Below the pieces are notes generated by a model. The model made no database searches. It was not told where the DNA came from and worked only from the letters and a program-made list of their open reading frames with translations. The translations under genes and the position numbers were made by a program. This document shows positions 57,369 to 64,000 of a stretch of 64,000 nucleotides of DNA, in pieces. The DNA is taken from assembly GCF_000317535.1 (NCBI RefSeq), contig NC_020050.1, forward strand, positions 254,443 to 318,442. Reading direction: 5' to 3'. Every line of letters starts with the position of its first letter. The first letter of the stretch is position 1. Source of the DNA: Cylindrospermum stagnale PCC 7417. Its GTDB lineage: Bacteria; Cyanobacteriota; Cyanobacteriia; Cyanobacteriales; Nostocaceae.

Positions 57369-60300
57369 ATGTATAGCGGGCAACACAGAACTTCCAAAAA
57401 ATCTTCCAACTCCTCAGACACACCAGCGCCAAATCGGTTTGCACCCCGTGGCTTTGTTGTTCAGCCCAAAACTGAGGAAGTAGCGCCCCAACAAGAACAA
57501 ACACCTGCAAAAGAGGCTCAACAAGAAGAGACAGAGCAGTATAAAAGTGGCTTGATAGATTTCTCAAAACTTACACCCCGCCCGTCCCCAGCTAAGACAC
57601 CAAGAATTCAGATGAAGCTTACCCGTCTTCAGCCTGGGGAGATGTATCAGCAACAACCAGTCCCATCAAACCCTATTGCTATCCAGCCCAAAGCCAACAC
57701 AGATTTATCCCCAGCCCAAAATACAACCTTGGAGCCATTCGAGAAAGCTGAGGAAGTAGGGAATGAAGCTGTTGAAATCCAGCGTCTGAGCGAGTCAGGA
57801 GATAATGGTGATGAAGATGCCAACTCGCCGAATGGGGGAACTATTCAACGTGCTTGCTCTCTATGCGATTCGGAAAAATCACTCCTCCAAACGAAACTCA
57901 CCATAGGTGCACCAGGGGATAAATACGAACAAGAAGCAGACTCAATGGCAGAACAGGTGATGTCAATGGACACACCAACTGTTCAACAGCAATCCATTCA
58001 ACGCCAGGGTGAAGAACTTTCAGAGTCTATCCAGAAACAGCCCTTATCAGCATCCATCACCCCACTCGTTCAACGCTTCGCACAAGCTAAGGTTCAAGCC
58101 AAGTCCAACAAAGAATCACTCTTTAAGAACAAAGAAAGTTATCTAGAAACTACACAACTTAACGCACTTCAGGCAAAACATATTAGTACCCTGAATATCA
58201 GTCCTGGTACTCAAGCTAAATGGTTAAACAAACACGTTCATACAGAGAAACCAACTGCCCAAGAGCAACCAATTCAACGCCTGACTGACGAAACGCTTCA
58301 AAGGTCAGTTCAAGGTGATGCAACACCCGCCACTCCCAGCTTAGAAAGTCGTTTGGGGAGTCAAAAAGGTTCTGGTAGTCCCTTAGATGAGCAGACACGC
58401 TCCTTCATGGAACCACGTTTTGGCTCCGATTTGAGTTCTGTACGTGTGCATACAGACTCAACAGCCATACAGATGAACAAAGAATTAGGCGCACAGGCAT
58501 TCACTCATGGTCATCATATTTTCTATGGTGCTGGTAAAACACCAGGTCAGAATGCCCTAACAGCCCACGAATTAACCCACACTATCCAGCAGACAGGTGG
58601 AGTGCAGCTACGTCGTCAACCAGAAAAAGACAATAAACAACCCAGGCTGACCCAGAAATATCCTCACCCCACTGGGACAGTTATTCAAAATAAATTAACC
58701 ACCGGCATACAGCCACGAATTCAACGGAAAACCGACCCCGGTCAAATTTTAGAACAATTAAAAAATACACCACCCAGCAACGCTGCTACAGCTTACGACA
58801 CAGCACAAGCCAATTCAGCCACAGCATGGTCAGAGCAAAAGCAAGAACTAGAAGCATCTATCCCGCAAATTCCCGCCCCCACAGGTTTACCAGCTAAAAA
58901 TTCTCTTGTAAAACAAACTCCCCAAACAGCAGGTAAAGCAGATACCAATAAAGAACCATTGCTACCAAAAGGGGAGAAAGTACCAGTTGCACCAAACCGA
59001 ACATCACAGTCAGATGCTAATGTCCAAATTGCGCCACCTCGTCCCATTACCCCTACACAAATAGCAGGGGGAAATACTGCTAAAACGGGGGAAACAGCAG
59101 ATAGTAAACCAGATGTTCAAATTGCAGCTAGCGCTCAAAATGCACTCAATAGCGTTAACCTCGACTCCAGTCAAATTAGCACCCAAGCCGGAACTGCCCC
59201 CACAGTTAACTTGACAGATGCAGCTATCAATCCCGCACAATTAGATAGTGAGCAACAAACAGCTAATCAACAGGTACAACAACAGAAAGCCAAATCTGCT
59301 CAAGAGATTAATAAAGATTATGGGGAGAATGATATTTTCCCTAAATCTAGTGATGAAACAATCAAAGCTAATAAGCAGCTAACTTTGGCAGAAGTTCCAG
59401 GAGCTAAGGGAGGTAAACAACCCACCATTCCCCCAGAAATTGCTGCTAACTTGGATCAATCTTTAGCACCACAGTTTCAACAACGCATTGGTGGAGAACA
59501 GGAAAAATATATTGTTGGTAAAAATAAGTTTGACCAAGATACCGCTAAATCTCGAACCGATGCAGACACAGAAATTGCCAAGCTAAATCAAGACACCAGT
59601 CAACAACAATTAGAGTCACAAAAGCAAGCACAATCTGATGTTAAATCAGCCAAATTGGAGTGGCAAACTGAGTTAGACAATGCAGATAAAGATTATCAAG
59701 ACAAAGCAGGTAAAGCCACTACTGACCAAAAGAGCAAGATTGATGCCGAAAAACTCAAAGCTGATGCCGAAGCTGCTAAACATCTAGCTGACGCTGAAAA
59801 AGAAGCCGAGCAAAAGAAGCAAACAGCAGAAACTGAGGCTCAACAGAAAAAAGATGAAGGTCAAAAGAAATCTGGTGGGTTCTTAGGCTGGCTAGCTGAT
59901 CAGGCAGCAGCATTGATTGATGGAATTAAACAAGCAGTTAGCTTTATTTACGATAAGTTACGGGAAGGCATTAAATTTATCTTTGAAGCAGCGAAGAAAT
60001 TAGCAATAGCTGCAATTGAACTGGCACAAAAGGCAATTACTACCTTAATCCAAGCTTATGGAGAAATTCTCAAGGGGATAGTTAATCTTGTTTTTGCTGC
60101 CTTCCCAGAAATAGCCAAGAGAATTAACAACAAAATTGACCAAGCGGTGAACACTGCGGTGCAAGCGGTAAATACTGCCGCAGACTTGTTAAAGAAAGGT
60201 GTGGCTGCGGCTTTAGATTTCTTGGCGAATACCTTGGATTCGTTGTTAAAACTTGTTCAAGACATCTACAACGGCATTTTCACCGTGATTGGGATGATTA

Positions 60301-61784
60301 TTCGCGGTGAATTTGGGGAATTAATCAAGAACTTGACCAATTTAGTAGAAGCCGCAGCAGCAGCCCCTCCCCAGTTTGAAACCGCAGGCTTGGAAGAATT
60401 GCTGGGTGGAAATCTGGATGAACCCCTATCTCCCGCAGAATTAGCTCAGGCTGGTATAGCAGCACCAGGAGCCAACGGTGGCGCTATGGGTGAGGGTGGA
60501 ACAAACGCAGAATTGCCCCAAGCTCCTTGGACTCAAGAAAATGTGGGGGTTGATGCGGTAGAGAATAATATGCAACTTTCGCCAGAGCTAATGGCGGAAT
60601 TAATGCAGCAGACAAAGGGTGAAGGTGAGGTAGAACTTGGTGCTTCCAATGATGCCAGCCGCACAATGGAAGCGATAATGTCGGAAGCTACAGGGGGTAA
60701 GGAAGGAGAAAGCAAGGAAGGAGAAGTTCAGGAACAGAAAAATCCTGATGATGGACTCTCACCCAAACAACGGGCAGAAGTTCGCTGGAACTTAATGAAA
60801 ACAGGGATTTCTCAGTGGTGGTCAAATAACTGGCCCACTGTGTTAGTGGGAACAACAGCAGCTATAGGTGGTTTTATCGCCCTGAATGTCGCTACTGGTG
60901 GGGCAATTACCGCAGCTTTACCGGCAATTATGAGTGTAGTCGGGCCTCTGTTTGCTGGGGTGACAATTGCCCAAATTGGTGGTCATATCCGCGATTATCT
61001 CGCCAAAGGTTGGGCAGGTGATATTCAAGGTGGTGGTAAGAGTTTAGCGAAAGGATTGGCGGCTGGAGCAATTGAGCTTGTTTCCTACTTGACCTTTAAG
61101 GCTGGAGATGTAGCCCTCAAGGGTGCGAAAGCTGTTGTGAAGGGTGCGAAAGCTACGGTGAAAGGTGGGGTGAAACTTGCCAAGGGTGCAATGAATTTAG
61201 TTGCCAAGGGTGCGAAATTTATTATTGAGAAAGGGAAGGTTTTATTTAAGGGAATTGCGGGAACGGCTCTTGGTAAGGGGTTCAAGCGGTTGAAGGAACT
61301 AGGTGCGGCGCTGCTGGAGCGGATGCGGTTTAAGAAGTTTAGAATTCGGGTTGAAAATCAACTAGCTTTACTAGAAGGTCATATTAATCCCTGGGTTCCC
61401 ATTGCTAAATTTCCATTGCCCAAAGAAGGGAAAGAGCTTTTTTCGGATATAACTAAAAAAGGTCAACAAAAGACTCAAATACTGTTTGAAAATTCAAGTG
61501 ATGCTAAGAACTTTGCCAGAAAACAGTTAGGAGCAAGTGCTGAAAGAATTTATAATGATTCGGGCAAGTGGATTGGATGGCAAAATAAGGCTGGAGACAG
61601 TGTATATTGGGGTCATGGTGATTGGGGTAAAGGAGTTGGTTTATCAACCTATCCTCATCTGAACTATAATATTGAAGGTGTTAAAGGACATTTCTTTCTT
61701 AAAGATAAATTGATCAATCGTGCAATGTGGGATGACTTTGCAAAAGATATCCAAGGTGCAATTAATAAATTACCAAGGTCATGA
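57369..61784 (+). CDS. DUF4157 (eCIS-associated) polymorphic toxin
   Basis: A 1471-residue modular protein. The N-terminal 330 residues are Gln/Pro-rich with repeated motifs such as [20 protein letters not shown]. The DUF4157 core follows ([16 protein letters not shown], and the HELTH metal-binding motif at 400-404). Next come long Ala/Lys coiled coils (about 690-850), helical repeats (850-1000), and a hydrophobic segment near 1155-1205 ([18 protein letters not shown]). The last 140 residues form a compact domain with many Trp, His and Tyr ([15 protein letters not shown]) that I take as the toxin tip. DUF4157 proteins are cargo or partners of extracellular contractile injection systems, but no such structural genes are in the window. 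The next gene overlaps its stop. Confidence 0.85.
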   Translation: MYSGQHRTSKKSSNSSDTPAPNRFAPRGFVVQPKTEEVAPQQEQTPAKEAQQEETEQYKSGLIDFSKLTPRPSPAKTPRIQMKLTRLQPGEMYQQQPVPSNPIAIQPKANTDLSPAQNTTLEPFEKAEEVGNEAVEIQRLSESGDNGDEDANSPNGGTIQRACSLCDSEKSLLQTKLTIGAPGDKYEQEADSMAEQVMSMDTPTVQQQSIQRQGEELSESIQKQPLSASITPLVQRFAQAKVQAKSNKESLFKNKESYLETTQLNALQAKHISTLNISPGTQAKWLNKHVHTEKPTAQEQPIQRLTDETLQRSVQGDATPATPSLESRLGSQKGSGSPLDEQTRSFMEPRFGSDLSSVRVHTDSTAIQMNKELGAQAFTHGHHIFYGAGKTPGQNALTAHELTHTIQQTGGVQLRRQPEKDNKQPRLTQKYPHPTGTVIQNKLTTGIQPRIQRKTDPGQILEQLKNTPPSNAATAYDTAQANSATAWSEQKQELEASIPQIPAPTGLPAKNSLVKQTPQTAGKADTNKEPLLPKGEKVPVAPNRTSQSDANVQIAPPRPITPTQIAGGNTAKTGETADSKPDVQIAASAQNALNSVNLDSSQISTQAGTAPTVNLTDAAINPAQLDSEQQTANQQVQQQKAKSAQEINKDYGENDIFPKSSDETIKANKQLTLAEVPGAKGGKQPTIPPEIAANLDQSLAPQFQQRIGGEQEKYIVGKNKFDQDTAKSRTDADTEIAKLNQDTSQQQLESQKQAQSDVKSAKLEWQTELDNADKDYQDKAGKATTDQKSKIDAEKLKADAEAAKHLADAEKEAEQKKQTAETEAQQKKDEGQKKSGGFLGWLADQAAALIDGIKQAVSFIYDKLREGIKFIFEAAKKLAIAAIELAQKAITTLIQAYGEILKGIVNLVFAAFPEIAKRINNKIDQAVNTAVQAVNTAADLLKKGVAAALDFLANTLDSLLKLVQDIYNGIFTVIGMIIRGEFGELIKNLTNLVEAAAAAPPQFETAGLEELLGGNLDEPLSPAELAQAGIAAPGANGGAMGEGGTNAELPQAPWTQENVGVDAVENNMQLSPELMAELMQQTKGEGEVELGASNDASRTMEAIMSEATGGKEGESKEGEVQEQKNPDDGLSPKQRAEVRWNLMKTGISQWWSNNWPTVLVGTTAAIGGFIALNVATGGAITAALPAIMSVVGPLFAGVTIAQIGGHIRDYLAKGWAGDIQGGGKSLAKGLAAGAIELVSYLTFKAGDVALKGAKAVVKGAKATVKGGVKLAKGAMNLVAKGAKFIIEKGKVLFKGIAGTALGKGFKRLKELGAALLERMRFKKFRIRVENQLALLEGHINPWVPIAKFPLPKEGKELFSDITKKGQQKTQILFENSSDAKNFARKQLGASAERIYNDSGKWIGWQNKAGDSVYWGHGDWGKGVGLSTYPHLNYNIEGVKGHFFLKDKLINRAMWDDFAKDIQGAINKLPRS

Positions 61785-62212
61785 ACATAGAATTTAAAGA
61801 ACTAGTTGCTCGTAGCGGCGACTCCCAGCTTGTAGAATATCAATTCTCAAATGGATTATTAACTATTCACATGGAAATAGATGATCTGGATGAATCCGTT
61901 ATTATCAACGTGTCAACACAATTGGTATATGGAGAGAAGATACCTTCTGATTATGATATTTTAAAAACTTGTAGATTAGAGCTTGTGGAACTTAACAGTA
62001 TCTTAAACATAGAACATGAATTCTACGTACCTAATTTTAATTTTGGAAAAATGATGAAAGAGGTAAATTGTGGGGCATCCCTGGCTTATGGTAGAAAATG
62101 TTCAGATGCCAAATGGTTATTAAATGTTATTGGTTACTCTCGCTTAATATCCTGTATAATAAGCAATTTAGAGGAAGTATCTTGGCAGGTTAATGCTAAT
62201 TATGATGTATAA
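61781..62212 (+). CDS. Putative immunity protein of the DUF4157 toxin
   Basis: A 143-residue acidic protein that starts in the ATGA overlap with the toxin stop (61781-61784). It begins [20 protein letters not shown] and alternates beta strands with acidic turns ([16 protein letters not shown]). No motif is recognised. The position directly behind a toxin tip, the small size and the low pI are the standard marks of a polymorphic-toxin immunity gene; the role is inferred from these. Confidence 0.7.
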   Translation: MNIEFKELVARSGDSQLVEYQFSNGLLTIHMEIDDLDESVIINVSTQLVYGEKIPSDYDILKTCRLELVELNSILNIEHEFYVPNFNFGKMMKEVNCGASLAYGRKCSDAKWLLNVIGYSRLISCIISNLEEVSWQVNANYDV

Positions 62213-62479
62213 TCGGCTATAGTTTTGTTTATAACTCAATAGCAAATTTTTATATTTATTGACAATATGTATATTAGTGAATTTCTTCATCGGTAATTTT
62301 ATTGGAGAAGACGCTGACGGAGTTGCCAGTATTTCTTTTCTAACCCTAACTGTAGATATATGTAGCCAATTTGTCTAGGCGATATACAGCAGATTGCAGC
62401 AGTATGTAGGTTGGATTGAACAAAGTGAAACCCAATAATTATTTTGATTTTGAGTAACTAATTAATGTTGGGTTTCTTT
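62213..62479. other. Short gap without gene
   Basis: I see no ORF, hairpin with T-run or repeat of note between the immunity gene and the IS4-type element. Confidence 0.4.
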
Positions 62480-63647
62480 CCAGAAATGTTGAACCTCGTA
62501 ATAAAAGTTTACATTTAAAAATAGACTACTCCAGAAACGACCAATTTTACCAAGTAAAACTGAGTCGTCTGAACCAATGAATATAGCTTATTTTTTCATT
62601 CATAAATGATTGTAAATAACGTAATTTATCTAAGGCTTTGCTGCCAATTTCTTCAGCTATATCTACTAATTGCAATATGATATATACAATTAAACAACTG
62701 TATATCTGTATGCGAATTCCATTTTCATTTTTAGTCATTAATTTATCTAATTTTAGGTGCATTTTGAGAAACTTCCATAAGGTTTCTATTCCCCAACGCT
62801 GACGATATATTTCTCCAATTTCTTGATTGCTAAATTCATCTTCGTTTAGATTGGTTACTAACCGATATTCACTTTTGTTTTCTAAGCTGCAAAAATCAAC
62901 CACTCTGACTTCAACTTTATTTTCTCCTGTGCCTACTAAACACTTTCCATTTTCTAGTATTTCTAAATTCATATTATTTTTAATTCTCAAAACAAAGTAG
63001 CGATTTTCAGTTTTTAATAATTCGCCTATTCTAGATAATGAGGAAAATCCTCTATCCATTATTCCCACAGCATTTTCAGGGATTTCTTCAATAGTTTTAT
63101 CTCCATGTTTACTATCATGCCCTTGCCCAAAATGAATTACTATACCTCCCACTACTGATGTCCAACTATTTAATCCACAAAACAGTTTTACTTGATGCCA
63201 TCCTTGACACCATAGCAGTTTACTTGTTAATGTAATAATTGTTGAATCCAAGGGAAATAATATTTGATTTCCATTTTCCCCTTTTTTCTTTTTCAATTCT
63301 TTTATTGCTAGTGCTAATATCTCTTCAAAGACCTTTACTTCTCTATTTTTACTGGCTTTAGAAAATGTTGAAAGATGCACTGGAATATTTCTGGTATTTA
63401 ACCTGAAGATTAAATCCCTCATGCTGACTAAACTTTGATCCATCACCCAGCCTAGCCAACACGAGACAAATAAAAAAGTATCTAGCACTGGGTAATCTTT
63501 TTTCGGCAAATCTTTGAGCAATAATTTGGCTATTTTCGGAAAATTTGTACTAAACATACTAACTTTTTAAATCTGGTTTTATAGTTAGATGTTACTATAT
63601 TTCTGGTATCTCTGTTATCCTTTTTTCTTAACGTTCAACACTTCTGG
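62480..63647 (-). mobile_element. IS4-type insertion sequence, apparently complete
   Basis: Terminal inverted repeats CCAGAAATGTTGAAC (62480-62494) and GTTCAACACTTCTGG (63633-63647) match at 14 of 15 positions and bound a single transposase gene. Length is about 1.17 kb. No target duplication is obvious in the flanks, so the exact ends may lie a few bases further out. Confidence 0.75.
62547..63557 (-). CDS. IS4-family transposase
   Basis: A 336-residue DDE transposase. The first Asp is in FPLDSTIITLTSKLLW, the second in VGIMDRGFSSLSRIG, and the Glu in the IS4-type Y(2)R-x3-E signature (YRQRWGIETLWKFLKMHLKL). The length and motif order are complete, so the element may be active. It is encoded on the minus strand, opposite to the toxin operon. 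Confidence 0.92.
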   Translation of the reverse strand: MFSTNFPKIAKLLLKDLPKKDYPVLDTFLFVSCWLGWVMDQSLVSMRDLIFRLNTRNIPVHLSTFSKASKNREVKVFEEILALAIKELKKKKGENGNQILFPLDSTIITLTSKLLWCQGWHQVKLFCGLNSWTSVVGGIVIHFGQGHDSKHGDKTIEEIPENAVGIMDRGFSSLSRIGELLKTENRYFVLRIKNNMNLEILENGKCLVGTGENKVEVRVVDFCSLENKSEYRLVTNLNEDEFSNQEIGEIYRQRWGIETLWKFLKMHLKLDKLMTKNENGIRIQIYSCLIVYIILQLVDIAEEIGSKALDKLRYLQSFMNEKISYIHWFRRLSFTW

Positions 63648-63811
63648 CTGTACATCCCAGTGTAAACTAATAGGCATATAGCAGAGACGCCACCTTTAAC
63701 GGTACGGCGAATACAGGAATTGGAGTATTTTTAGCCATAATTTAATACCTTGGTAAATTGTTATTTTTTGTTATCGATGGCGGTGTTTTGAGCCATAAAA
63801 AATCCCTTAGT
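63648..63811 (-). other. Remnant of an interrupted small ORF
   Basis: On the minus strand an ATG at 63739, with AAGG upstream, opens MAKNTPIPVFAVPLKVASLL and stops after 23 codons next to the IS end. It may be the beginning of a gene broken by the IS or a very short ORF. Nothing else is seen. Confidence 0.25.
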
Positions 63812-63928
63812 TGTAGCAACCTGCAATACTAATCGCTCAAACCTGCAATCAAGGTCTGAGCAAACCAGGATTAAATGCAACTATAATTGTGTTTCAGCCA
63901 GGATTAATTGCAACTGAACCAGGATTAA
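63812..63928. repeat. Transposon-end-like repeat array, copy B
   Basis: TGTAGCAACCTGCAATACTA opens the array, followed by ACCTGCAATCA and three CCAGGATTAA units (about 63866, 63894 and 63919), two of them followed by TGCAACT. It parallels copy A at 52020 but keeps about 50 bp more. An ISL3 left end follows directly, as in copy A. Confidence 0.5.
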
Positions 63929-64000
63929 GGGTCTTGTCAGATTTTGGTGATCTTGGTTGGGGTAAGGCAGAGGGCAGAGGGCAGAAGGCAGAAGAAAGAA
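63929..64000 (+). mobile_element. Left end of a second ISL3 copy, cut by window edge
   Basis: The sequence from GGGTCTTGTCAGATTTTGGT on equals the left ISL3 end at 52083 and, in its GGCAGAGGGCAGAAGGC tail, matches the inverted right end near 56673-56731 even better. The element continues beyond the window. Confidence 0.7.

Noticed and set aside
1..64000. tRNA, rRNA, riboswitch or CRISPR features
   Set aside because: I looked for cloverleaf-like arms, known rRNA words and regular repeat-spacer arrays in the gaps and found none I could support by eye.

Overview
The window looks like accessory DNA of a filamentous, heterocystous-type cyanobacterium (Nostoc/Tolypothrix/Scytonema-like). The reasons are low GC with scattered HIP1 octamers (GCGATCGC), cyanobacterial-style interspersed repeats, several giant STAND/WD40 and caspase-like proteins, a Uma2 protein, a DUF4157 protein and many IS remnants. 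No rRNA, tRNA or core housekeeping gene was seen. An AEP-type primase, a candidate initiator with an iteron-like repeat, two tyrosine recombinases and a ribbon-helix-helix-like protein suggest a large plasmid or an integrated plasmid-like element.

Layout. (1) 1-23 kb, almost all minus strand: an edge-truncated gene, duplicated palindromic repeats, a 1165-aa protein with the DFDGD signature of two-barrel RNA polymerases, a DUF499 ATPase / DUF1156 methyltransferase / PLD-SNF2 helicase module that resembles a modification-based defence system, a replication-like block (AEP primase, iteron-like repeats, HTH protein) and a tyrosine recombinase. (2) 23-28.3 kb: a transposase relic and a small biosynthetic group of SDR reductase, KASIII-like synthase and ThDP enzyme. 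(3) 28.4-46 kb: a conflict island. Two NB-ARC/WD40 receptors flank a same-strand set of dynamin-like GTPase, caspase-like protease and caspase-nSTAND-WD40 protein. (4) 46-52 kb: transposase fragments, a PD-(D/E)XK protein with a nucleotidyltransferase, then a recombinase with three small plasmid-type genes. (5) 52-56.7 kb: an ISL3 element carrying a degenerate group II intron ahead of its transposase and a four-helix-bundle passenger, inserted in a repeat array that resembles a transposon end. (6) 57-64 kb: a 1471-aa DUF4157 polymorphic toxin with an overlapping putative immunity gene, an intact IS4-type element, then a second copy of the repeat array and the start of another ISL3 copy.

How the parts may work together (inference). 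The DUF499/DUF1156/helicase genes probably act as one DNA-modifying, DNA-translocating defence system, although its helicase is now separated from the rest by cargo genes and a MITE-like element. The dynamin, caspase and STAND proteins read as a sensor-switch-protease assembly for a regulated cell-suicide or antiviral response. Several long genes (helicase, DUF499 ATPase, ThDP enzyme, RNA polymerase-like protein) carry intergenic-type repeats in frame, which is the most distinctive sequence-level feature of the window.
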